NCBI RefSeq assembly: GCF_000238595.1
Contig: NZ_AGTS01000100.1
Location: 1-64,000, forward strand
Reading direction: 5' to 3'
From: Acidovorax sp. NO-1
GTDB taxonomy: Bacteria > Pseudomonadota > Gammaproteobacteria > Burkholderiales > Burkholderiaceae_C
Length of the DNA stretch: 64,000 bases
Below the pieces are notes generated by a model. It saw only the letters and a program-made list of their open reading frames with translations. It made no database searches and had not been told where the DNA came from. This document shows, one piece after another, positions 29,496-36,974 of the stretch. The position numbers were made by a program, and so were the translations under genes. Position 1 is the first letter of the stretch; each line of letters starts with the position of its first letter.

Positions 29496-29511
29496 CTGTG
29501 TAAAAACACAG
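29496..29511. promoter_or_regulatory. LexA box upstream of intI
   Basis: CTGTGTAAAAACACAG is a perfect CTG-N10-CAG palindrome, the LexA consensus of proteobacteria, ending 13 bp before the intI ATG and next to a TATAAA stretch. SOS control of integron integrases through such a box is established in class 1 and Vibrio integrons. Confidence 0.8.
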
Positions 29512-29524
29512 GTATAAAAATTCC

Positions 29525-30532
29525 ATGAAACCCGGCACGCCTGACTTGCGCTCCCCCCGCCTTCTGGATCAGGTCCGGGAGCGCATTCGCTACCTTCACT
29601 ATAGCCTCAGCACCGAAAAGGCTTATCTGCACTGGGTGCGTTTTTTCATCCGTTGGCACGGGCGTGGCGGGGTCATGCGGCACCCGCGCGACATGGGGGC
29701 GGCCGAGGTCGAAGCGTTCCTCACGATGTTGGCAACAGAACGGCACGTGTCTGCCTCTACCCACAACCAAGCACTCAGCGCGGTCCTTTTTCTCTATCGC
29801 GAAGTATTGGGCGTCGATTTGCCCTGGCTGGAGGGCGTAAACCGCCCCGCCCAGAAGCGGCGCATTCCCAGCGTTTTGACGCGGGATGAGGTCGCTGCCT
29901 TGTTTCAGTTTCTGGATGCAGACATGCGTTTGCTGGCGCAATTGCTGTATGGCACAGGCATGCGGCTGATGGAGGGGCTTCGCCTGCGCGTCAAGGATGT
30001 GGATTTTGACCGCCATGTGATCATCGTCCGGGAGGCCAAGGGCAACAAAGACCGGGTCGTCATGCTGCCGCGCACCCTGGGGCCCACGCTGCGCTCGCAG
30101 CTGCTGCACGCGCGAGGCGTGTGGGAACAGGACCGGCAGGCGCAGCGCGGTGGTGTGCAAACGCCGCATGCGCTGGAGCTAAAGTACCCCCAGGTGGGAC
30201 ACACATGGGGCTGGTTCTGGCTGTTTCCCTCACCCACCCTTTCTGTGGACCCACGTTCGGGCGTGCAGCGGCGGCATCACTTGTTTGAGGAGCGGCTGCA
30301 GCGGGCCGTCAAGAAGGCGGTAGCCCAGGCCGGTATTTACAAACCCGTGTCTGTGCACACACTGCGCCACAGCTTTGCCACACACCTTCTGCAGTCGGGC
30401 ACCGACATCCGCACCGTGCAAGAGTTGCTGGGCCACAGCGATGTGTCTACCACCATGATCTACACCCATGTCCTGAAGGTGGCGGCTGGTGGCACGGCCA
30501 GTCCGCTGGATTCGATGCAGCACATGAAATGA
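29525..30532 (+). CDS. intI: Integron integrase IntI
   Basis: This 335-residue tyrosine recombinase catalyses cassette capture and excision at attI and attC. The SAM-like N-terminal domain includes [20 protein letters not shown]. The catalytic domain has the first Arg in [12 protein letters not shown], the HTLRHSF box, LLGHSDV and the nucleophile Tyr in TMIYTHV. The IntI-only insertion between patches II and III is present ([20 protein letters not shown]), followed by [11 protein letters not shown] as in IntI1. This separates it from XerC/D and phage integrases. It is intact and divergent from the cassettes. A LexA box precedes it, but no clear Shine-Dalgarno does. Confidence 0.95.
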   Translation: MKPGTPDLRSPRLLDQVRERIRYLHYSLSTEKAYLHWVRFFIRWHGRGGVMRHPRDMGAAEVEAFLTMLATERHVSASTHNQALSAVLFLYREVLGVDLPWLEGVNRPAQKRRIPSVLTRDEVAALFQFLDADMRLLAQLLYGTGMRLMEGLRLRVKDVDFDRHVIIVREAKGNKDRVVMLPRTLGPTLRSQLLHARGVWEQDRQAQRGGVQTPHALELKYPQVGHTWGWFWLFPSPTLSVDPRSGVQRRHHLFEERLQRAVKKAVAQAGIYKPVSVHTLRHSFATHLLQSGTDIRTVQELLGHSDVSTTMIYTHVLKVAAGGTASPLDSMQHMK

Positions 30533-30555
30533 CACGCTGCGTTGGGCACAAACGG

Positions 30556-30615
30556 AAAAATATTGACCAAATCAGCCTCTAGCTCTTGTCTATCAAGCGC
30601 TAGCAGCTATCAATA
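30556..30615. repeat. AGCGCTT-palindrome intergenic repeat, copy 2
   Basis: The right half CAAGCGCTAGCAGCTAT is conserved and the left half (CTCTAGCTCTTGTC) is degraded. It lies between the converging ends of intI and the TauE/SafE gene. Confidence 0.65.
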
Positions 30616-30632
30616 GGTGAGCATTCTCTCGA

Positions 30633-31388
30633 TCACCCCCACCTTGCCAACAGCTTCGGCACACTCGCCACCAGCATCGCCGCGCCTGACAGCGTGAGCA
30701 GCCCCAGCACCACCTGCTTGAACCGCGCCTCGCTGATGCCCAGGTACAGCCGGGCGCCGAGCAGTGACGGCACCAGCATGGCCGGAATCACCAGTGCCAG
30801 CAGGGGCAGCGTGGCGCGGGTGATGAGGCCGGTGGAGGCGTAGGTGGCGAAGGTCACCAGCAGCATGGCCAGGTTGAAGTTCTGGATGATGGCGCGCTGC
30901 ACGTCCTTGTCGAGCCCGCGCAGGGTGCACCACAGCGTGGGCAGCACGCCGGTGAAGCCGCCCAGGCCGCCCATCACACCGCCCGAGAGGCCCACGGCCG
31001 CATCCGCCACGCGGCCGCCAGCGGTGATGTGGGGAAGCTGGCGGGCCTGCAGCATGGCCGGGCACCACAGCACCAGCAGCGTGCCCAGCACGAGCTTGAA
31101 GGCGTCCATGTTCAGCCGGGGCAGCAAGGCCACACCCAGGGGGATGCCCGCCAAGCCGCCCAGCACAAAAGGGAGCAGGCGGGCTGTGTCAAAGCCGCGC
31201 CGCATCGTGGCGGCCGCAACGATCTGCCCGGTGAGTGCACCGCACACGGCCAGCACGGCGGCCAGGCGGGGCTCCAAAGTCCAGGCCCAGAAGGACATGG
31301 CCACCATGCTGAAGCCAAAGCCCGACAGGCCTTGCACAAAGCCCGCGGCCGCCGCGCCCAGCACCACCACCCACCATACGCCGTCCAT
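30633..31388 (-). CDS. TauE/SafE (TSUP) family permease
   Basis: This 251-residue inner-membrane protein has about eight hydrophobic segments and the TSUP hallmarks GFVQGLSGFGFSM near the start and GGVMGGLGGFTGV in the second half. Family members export or import sulfite, sulfoacetate and other organosulfur anions. No sulfur gene lies nearby, so the substrate is open. It is probably transcribed alone. Confidence 0.88.
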   Translation of the reverse strand: MDGVWWVVVLGAAAAGFVQGLSGFGFSMVAMSFWAWTLEPRLAAVLAVCGALTGQIVAAATMRRGFDTARLLPFVLGGLAGIPLGVALLPRLNMDAFKLVLGTLLVLWCPAMLQARQLPHITAGGRVADAAVGLSGGVMGGLGGFTGVLPTLWCTLRGLDKDVQRAIIQNFNLAMLLVTFATYASTGLITRATLPLLALVIPAMLVPSLLGARLYLGISEARFKQVVLGLLTLSGAAMLVASVPKLLARWG

Positions 31389-31585
31389 GCGTCCGCCTGT
31401 TCTTTTCGTTGGACCAGTTCGGCTCAGAGGCTGAGAGGGAGTCGGGCGTGCCCGAAAGGGTGCGCCAAAGCGCCGCCAGCAAGGCGCAAAGCACAGCCGT
31501 AACTCGGGCTATGGCGCGCATTTGCAACGCCGCGGGCGGTGGTTTGGGGCGTCAAGGCGGGCACGACCGATTTCCTCTCAGCCTC

Positions 31586-32248
31586 TCAGTACAGCGAGGC
31601 CTGCTGGCGTGCTGGCAGTTCGCGGTCGTAGGTTTCGCCGTCAAAACTGCCGTGCGTGATGGACGCGAGCAGCGCGCCTGGCGTGGGCACGGGCCGGGGC
31701 GTGCCAGGCGGAACGGAGTCCCACAAGCCGGACCGCTGGATGGCGCGCGCGCACTGGAAGTACACCGATTCGGCTTTGATCACCAGCACGCATTGGGGCG
31801 GCTTACCGTTGACCACAAAGCGCGCCCGCAGATCGGGCGCCACACTGATGTGCGCGCGGCCGTTCACCCGCAGGGTTTCGCCCACGCCGGGTATGAGGAA
31901 GAGCAGCGCCACACGCGGGTCGGTGAGGATGTTGCGCAGGCTGTCGGCGCGGTGGTTACCGCGGCGTTCGGGCAGCAGCAGGGTTTGGTCGTCGTCCAGC
32001 ACCTGCACAAAGCCAGCCGGGTCGCCGCGCGGTGATGCGTCCAGCCCGCCGGGGCCCTGGGTGGCCAGCACGGCAAAGGGGGATGCCTCGATCATGGCGC
32101 GGTAGCCGGGGTGCACGCGGGGCAGCTCCTTGGCAACTGCGGCTTCGCTGGGCGTGCCCAGCAGGGATTCGAGCTGCCCAAGGGTGTGGATGGTGTGTTC
32201 GCTGTCCGCAGACAGAGCGGCGGGGTTCAGGGGCGCGGGTGCAGTCAT
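31586..32248 (-). CDS. PPOX-class flavoprotein (pyridoxamine 5'-phosphate oxidase-like)
   Basis: I choose the ATG at 32248, giving 220 residues beginning MTAPAPLNPAAL. The frame opens 12 codons earlier. The split-barrel FMN-binding fold is indicated by SPFAVLATQGPGGLDASPRG, RRGNHRADSLRNIL and VNGRAHIS. It resembles the MSMEG_1061-type flavin oxidoreductases and not the PdxH enzyme of vitamin B6 synthesis. The substrate is unknown. The gap of about 200 bp to the permease gene holds only a distant 12-bp inverted repeat. Confidence 0.82.
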   Translation of the reverse strand: MTAPAPLNPAALSADSEHTIHTLGQLESLLGTPSEAAVAKELPRVHPGYRAMIEASPFAVLATQGPGGLDASPRGDPAGFVQVLDDDQTLLLPERRGNHRADSLRNILTDPRVALLFLIPGVGETLRVNGRAHISVAPDLRARFVVNGKPPQCVLVIKAESVYFQCARAIQRSGLWDSVPPGTPRPVPTPGALLASITHGSFDGETYDRELPARQQASLY

Positions 32249-32303
32249 GCCCTGCATCGTGCCGTGCCTTGGGCGGGCTGGCAAGCTGCGCAGTGTGTGC
32301 TCT

Positions 32304-32366
32304 TAAATACTAAGCAAAAATGGCCGCTAGCGCTTAGCCAGCAAGCGCTGGCAGCTATCATTTTTG
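32304..32366. repeat. AGCGCTT-palindrome intergenic repeat, copy 3
   Basis: Clear copy: GCTAGCGCTTAGCCAGCAAG then CGCTGGCAGCTATCA. The arms CTAGCGCTT and AAGCGCTGG can form a hairpin. It lies between the PPOX and acyl-CoA synthetase genes. Confidence 0.75.
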
Positions 32367-32374
32367 CAAGTTCA

Positions 32375-34021
32375 TCACAGGTCGATAGCCGCCGCCGAGC
32401 CCGCCTGCTTGCGCAACTCGAACTTCTGGATCTTGCCGGTGCTGGTCTTGGGCAGCTCGCCAAACACCACCGCGCGGGGCACCTTGAAGCCCGCGAGGTG
32501 CTTCTTGCAGTGGGCCACGATGTCTTCGGGTGTGGTCTGCGCACCGGCCTTCAGCTCCACAAACGCGCAGGGTGTCTCGCCCCACTTGGCATCGGGCTTG
32601 GCCACCACGGCGGCGGCCAGCACGTCAGGGTGGCGGTAGAGCACGTCTTCCACCTCGATGGACGAGATGTTCTCGCCGCCCGAGATGATGATGTCCTTGC
32701 TACGGTCCTTGATCTTGATGTAGCCGTCGGGGTACTGCACGGCCAGGTCGCCGCTGTGGAACCAGCCGCCCGCAAAGGCCTCTTCCGTCGCCTTGGGGTT
32801 CTTCAGGTAGCCCTTCATGGCGATGTTGCCCTTGAACATGATCTCGCCCATGGTTTCGCCGTCCTGCGGCACGGGCAGCATGGTCTCGGGGTCGAGCACG
32901 CGCACGTCGCGCTCCAGGTGGTAGCGCACGCCCTGGCGGGCGTTGAGGCGGGCGCGCTCGCCGATGTCCAGGCCGTCCCAGGCCTCGTGCTTGGCGCACA
33001 CCGTGGCCGGGCCGTACACCTCGGTCAGGCCGTACACGTGGGTCAGGTCAAACCCCATCTTTTCCATGCCCTCGATCATCGAGGCCGGCGGCGCGGCGCC
33101 CGCCACCATGGCCTTGACGCCTGCGGGGATGCCCGCCTTCATCGCATCGGGCGCGTTGACCAGCAGGCCGTGCACGATGGGCGCGCCGCAGTAGTGCGTG
33201 ACGCCGTGGTTGCGGATGGCGTCGAAGATAGCTTGTGCGTCCACGCGGCGCAGGCACACGTTGACGCCAGCACGCGCTGCGATGGTCCAGGGAAAGCACC
33301 AGCCGTTGCAATGGAACATGGGCAGCGTCCACAGGTACACCGCGTGTTTGGGCATGTCCCACTCCAGCACGTTGCTGATGGCGTTGGTGGCGGCGCCCCG
33401 GTGGTGGTAGACCACGCCCTTGGGGTTGCCGGTGGTGCCGCTGGTGTAGTTGAGCGCTATCGCATCCCACTCGTCGGCGGGCAGGCTCCAGGCAAAGGCG
33501 GCGTCGCCGCTGGCCACAAAGGCGTCGTAGTCGGTGCCGCCCAGGCTTTGCACGGCGGGGCCGTAGAGCGCGTCCTGCACCTCGATCACGCGCAGGGGCG
33601 TGGGGGCGGTGCGCAGGGCCAGCGCCTTGGCCAGGGTGCCGCTGAACTCCGGGTCCACGATCACGGCCTTGGCCTCGCCGTGATCCAGCATGAAGGCGAT
33701 GGCCTCGGGGTCGAGCCGGGTGTTGAGGGTGTTGAGCACGGCGCCCGCCATGGGCACGCCAAAGTGCGCCTCCACCATGGGGGGTGTGTTGGGCAGCATC
33801 ACGGCCACGGTGTCGTTCTTGCCGATGCCTGCCTTGGTCAGCGCGCTGGCCAGCTGGCGGCAGCGGGCGTAGGTCTGGGCCCAGGTCTGGCGCAGCTCGC
33901 CGTGCACGATGGCCAGACGGTCGGGGTAGACCTCGGCCGTGCGTTCGATGAACGACAGGGGCGACAGGGCGGCAAAGTTGGCTTCGTTGCGGGGCAGGTG
34001 CTGGTCAAAGATGGAGGTCAT
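32375..34021 (-). CDS. AMP-forming acyl-CoA synthetase
   Basis: This 548-residue ANL-superfamily enzyme activates a carboxylic acid to its CoA thioester through an acyl-adenylate. The P-loop-like motif YTSGTTGNPKGVVYHH (about 205-220), the YGLTEVYGPAT motif, HSGDLAV, the hinge DRSKDIIISGGENISS and the C-terminal KTSTGKIQKFELR with its catalytic Lys are all present. It is closest to medium-chain acyl-CoA synthetases of betaproteobacteria, but the acid is not predictable. It stands alone. Confidence 0.92.
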   Translation of the reverse strand: MTSIFDQHLPRNEANFAALSPLSFIERTAEVYPDRLAIVHGELRQTWAQTYARCRQLASALTKAGIGKNDTVAVMLPNTPPMVEAHFGVPMAGAVLNTLNTRLDPEAIAFMLDHGEAKAVIVDPEFSGTLAKALALRTAPTPLRVIEVQDALYGPAVQSLGGTDYDAFVASGDAAFAWSLPADEWDAIALNYTSGTTGNPKGVVYHHRGAATNAISNVLEWDMPKHAVYLWTLPMFHCNGWCFPWTIAARAGVNVCLRRVDAQAIFDAIRNHGVTHYCGAPIVHGLLVNAPDAMKAGIPAGVKAMVAGAAPPASMIEGMEKMGFDLTHVYGLTEVYGPATVCAKHEAWDGLDIGERARLNARQGVRYHLERDVRVLDPETMLPVPQDGETMGEIMFKGNIAMKGYLKNPKATEEAFAGGWFHSGDLAVQYPDGYIKIKDRSKDIIISGGENISSIEVEDVLYRHPDVLAAAVVAKPDAKWGETPCAFVELKAGAQTTPEDIVAHCKKHLAGFKVPRAVVFGELPKTSTGKIQKFELRKQAGSAAAIDL

Positions 34022-34137
34022 GGGTCAGTGCAAGAAGATCAGGCAATAAGGTGAACAAGCGACAGCCTAGCGCCACTGGCTGACATGGAGGCAACACCGG
34101 CCAACCTGTGTGAAACCGCAGCGCCAATGGGGGCAGC

Positions 34138-35811
34138 TCATGCCTTGTCCTGCCGGCGGCTTTGCTTGATGCGGTACATGGCCGCGTCTGCGCTGGTCAT
34201 CAGTGTGCGCGCATCCTGCGCGTCGCGCGGGAACAGGCTCAGGCCGATGCTGGCGCGCACGGGCAGGGGCCGGCCCTCAATGTCCAGCGGCAGCATGAAC
34301 GCGTGCTGCAGCTTGGTCACGATCTGCAGCGCTGCTTGTTCGGAGTCCACGTTTTCGCAGAGCACCGTGAACTCGTCCCCGGCCAGCCGGGCCACGGTGT
34401 CCACCTGCCGCACGGCACCCGTGATGGTGCGGGCCACGGCCTGCAGCACCAGGTCGCCCACGGCATGACCGCGCGTGTCGTTGATGGCCTTGAAGTCGTC
34501 CAGATCCACAAACAGCAGGGCACAGCTGCGGCCGCTGCGGCGCGACAGCTCCAGCACCTGGGCCAGGCGCTGCTCGAACATGCGGCGGTTGGGCAGGCCG
34601 GTGAGCGCGTCGTGGTGCGCCAGGTGGGCCATGGCGTCGCGGCTGGCGTTCAGCTCGGTCATCTGGCGGTGGATCTGCTGCTCCATGTCCTGAAAGCTGC
34701 GCGCCAGCTCGCCCACCTCGTCGTCCCGGTGCACGGGCAGCGTGGCGTGCGCGCGCCCCAGCGTGACCGCCTGCGTGGCCTGCACGATGGCCTTGAGGGG
34801 CTGCGTGACTGCGCGCGACACCAGCGCTGCCAGCACCACGCCCACCGCACTGAGCACCAGCAGGATCTTGAGGATGCTGTTGCCCAGGCTCACCACCTCG
34901 CCCTGCACCGCAGCCAGCGGCTGCGAGAGGCCCACCACCATGAACCGCCCTTCACCTTCACGCCCATACGGCATGCGCACAAAGGAGTAGACGCGGGCTT
35001 CCTCGTCATCAGTGCCCGGCTGGCTGAGCACCACTTCCTGCTGGCGGCCATCGATCAGCGCAGCCACGGGCGCAAAGCTTTCCTGGATCAGGATGCGCTG
35101 CCCCCGATCAAAGCCAAAGGACTGGTCCGCATCGGGATGCACCAGAAAATCACCCCACCGGTTGCTGAGATAGAAACCGTAGGGCACCGGCAGTGCGGTG
35201 TTGAAATCGCGCAAAAACGGCTGCGCCGCCACCCGCAGCACCACCACGCCCCGCACCTGCCCGCCCCGCACCACCGGCGAGGCCATGCTGAACACGGGGA
35301 TGGGCTCTGCGTCGGCTGCGCCTTCGTGGTTGATGCCGAACTCCGAGACATAGACCTCGCCCGGCGCGAGCGCCAGGGTTTCAAACACAAAGGGGAAATG
35401 CGCTTTCTCCTGCAGTTCGTCCTCGCTGGCGCGGATCCACGCGTCGCCCTTGCGGTCAATGCGCACCTGCTCCAGCCCAAAGTCCTGCACGCCAATGAAG
35501 CGGATCTGCAGATAGCTGGGATGGGTGACCAGGCTGGCCTTGAACACGTCTGCCAGCGCCGACTTGTCCTGCTCGCTGGCCGCCACGCTGGCCAGAAACG
35601 CGGTATCCCGCGCCACGGTGCCAAAGCCGGCCTGCATGTGGCGCGCCAGCACGTGTGTGGTGGCCAGCAGCGCCTGCTCGGCCCGCCCCTGCAGCCGCTC
35701 GCGGCTGGAGTCGAAGGTGTAGTAGCCCGCAAGAATGGCCGCAAACACGCTGAACGATGCCAGCAACAGCCCCAGCCGCAGCGCAATGCCCCATTTCACG
35801 CGGGTTTTCAT
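34138..35811 (-). CDS. Membrane diguanylate cyclase with periplasmic sensor
   Basis: The 557-residue protein has an N-terminal transmembrane helix (about 8-29), a periplasmic sensor domain of about 270 residues that looks like a double Cache fold, a second helix (about 303-325), a HAMP domain and a GGDEF domain (about 395-557). The active site reads LAGDEFTVL (AGDEF, a working variant) and DLDDFKAINDTRGH is intact. No EAL domain is present. It starts 3 bp after the stop of a PotD-like binding protein, so the two are one operon. This recalls Vibrio NspS-MbaA, where a periplasmic polyamine-binding protein controls a c-di-GMP enzyme. Confidence 0.93.
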   Translation of the reverse strand: MKTRVKWGIALRLGLLLASFSVFAAILAGYYTFDSSRERLQGRAEQALLATTHVLARHMQAGFGTVARDTAFLASVAASEQDKSALADVFKASLVTHPSYLQIRFIGVQDFGLEQVRIDRKGDAWIRASEDELQEKAHFPFVFETLALAPGEVYVSEFGINHEGAADAEPIPVFSMASPVVRGGQVRGVVVLRVAAQPFLRDFNTALPVPYGFYLSNRWGDFLVHPDADQSFGFDRGQRILIQESFAPVAALIDGRQQEVVLSQPGTDDEEARVYSFVRMPYGREGEGRFMVVGLSQPLAAVQGEVVSLGNSILKILLVLSAVGVVLAALVSRAVTQPLKAIVQATQAVTLGRAHATLPVHRDDEVGELARSFQDMEQQIHRQMTELNASRDAMAHLAHHDALTGLPNRRMFEQRLAQVLELSRRSGRSCALLFVDLDDFKAINDTRGHAVGDLVLQAVARTITGAVRQVDTVARLAGDEFTVLCENVDSEQAALQIVTKLQHAFMLPLDIEGRPLPVRASIGLSLFPRDAQDARTLMTSADAAMYRIKQSRRQDKA

Positions 35812-35814
35812 GGC

Positions 35815-36921
35815 TCAGAACCGGTTCGGCCGGTCGCCCGACAGAATGCGCTGCCACAGCTGGGCACGCCGCGCTTCGTCTTCCACGGGCTCCAGCCACA
35901 CGATGGCGCCGGCCGGGGCATCGGCCGACAGCGCTGGTGGCTCTTCGAGCGTGTTGGCCAGGCCCTGGCGGCGGGTCAGCGCACCACTGACGGCGGGCTC
36001 CAGCATGTAGTTGATCCACTCGGCGGCCAGCTCAACCTGGGTGGACTGGCGGGTGATGGCCCAGCAGTCCAGCCAGGCCAGTGCGCCCTCGCGCGGCACC
36101 ACATAGCCCACATCCAGCCCGGCATCGCGCAGCTGCTTGAGCTGCTGCTGGCCGTAGTTGGCATGCATGACCGCAATGCGGTGCTTGCGAAACAGTTCCA
36201 GCGATTCTTCGGGCAGGCTGTAGAACGCACGCACATTGCGGCGCAAGGCCACCAGGTCTTTGGCCAGCGGGCCCAACTGCCCCACCGGGATCTGGAAGGG
36301 CGGCACGCCCCGGTACATGGCCGCGAGCGAAAAGCCGTGGCTGCTGCCGATGAACGCCAGCACACGCCCCTGCCAGCGCGGATCCCACAGCACGGCAATG
36401 GAGCCCGGAGGCCGGGCAAACTGCCCGCGGTCGTAGATGAGCCCCATCTCGGAATAGGTGTAGGGCATGGCGTAGACATCCGTGCCTTGGGCAATGCCCG
36501 CAATGGCGTGCAGTTGCCGAAAGCGCGGCAGCTGGTGCTGGGTGTTGGAGATGTTGTGCAGTGGCAACGGTGTGAGCAGGCGTCGCGCCACCAGCCGTGC
36601 GATTTCGGCCGTGTTGGCCGCCACCAGGTCAAAACCGGTGCCCTGCGGATTGGCCAGCTTGGCACGCAGCACGTCGTCAGAGGCCACGGTGGTGATCTCC
36701 ACCCGCGCCCGGTGGCGCCTCTCGAAGTCGGCCACGATATCCGGGTCGGCATAGCCCGGCCAGGACAGCACACGCAGCACCGGCGCCGCGTGCACCGCTG
36801 CGGGCCACAGGGCTGCAGCGGCCAGCGGCAGCAGCACGGCCACGTCCCGGCGCCGCAGCGACCGCCGCACCGAAGTGACCGCCCCATCCACCGCGCACCG
36901 TGCCCTGTGTGCCATGCCCAT
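35815..36921 (-). CDS. PotD/NspS-like periplasmic binding protein, no transporter
   Basis: This 368-residue exported protein has a long basic N-terminus (SVRRSLRRRDVAVLLPLAAA, possibly Tat-type) and cleavage near AVHAAP (about 44-46). The mature part begins LRVLSWPGYADPDIVADFE, the typical start of spermidine/putrescine-binding PotD proteins. YTYSEMGLIYDR and the C-terminal AAEWINYMLEP also fit. No ABC permease or ATPase lies nearby. The next gene, 3 bp away, is a membrane diguanylate cyclase. I infer a signalling role rather than transport. The gene diverges from dnaG with only 53 bp between them. Confidence 0.88.
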   Translation of the reverse strand: MGMAHRARCAVDGAVTSVRRSLRRRDVAVLLPLAAAALWPAAVHAAPVLRVLSWPGYADPDIVADFERRHRARVEITTVASDDVLRAKLANPQGTGFDLVAANTAEIARLVARRLLTPLPLHNISNTQHQLPRFRQLHAIAGIAQGTDVYAMPYTYSEMGLIYDRGQFARPPGSIAVLWDPRWQGRVLAFIGSSHGFSLAAMYRGVPPFQIPVGQLGPLAKDLVALRRNVRAFYSLPEESLELFRKHRIAVMHANYGQQQLKQLRDAGLDVGYVVPREGALAWLDCWAITRQSTQVELAAEWINYMLEPAVSGALTRRQGLANTLEEPPALSADAPAGAIVWLEPVEDEARRAQLWQRILSGDRPNRF

Positions 36922-36974
36922 CGCCCCGCTTCTGCAAGATCTGGTTACAAACAGTTTACGCGGACAATAGCGCC

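Noticed and set aside
29525-30532. Phage integrase or XerC/XerD, suggesting a prophage or genomic island
   Set aside because: The IntI-specific insertion, attI core, attC and divergent cassettes identify an integron. No phage genes or tRNA attachment site are seen.
31424-31587. 12-bp inverted repeat (GAGGCTGAGAGG) flanking the spacer between the permease and PPOX genes
   Set aside because: The arms are about 130 bp apart with no transposase or duplicated target. This could be chance in a low-complexity sequence.
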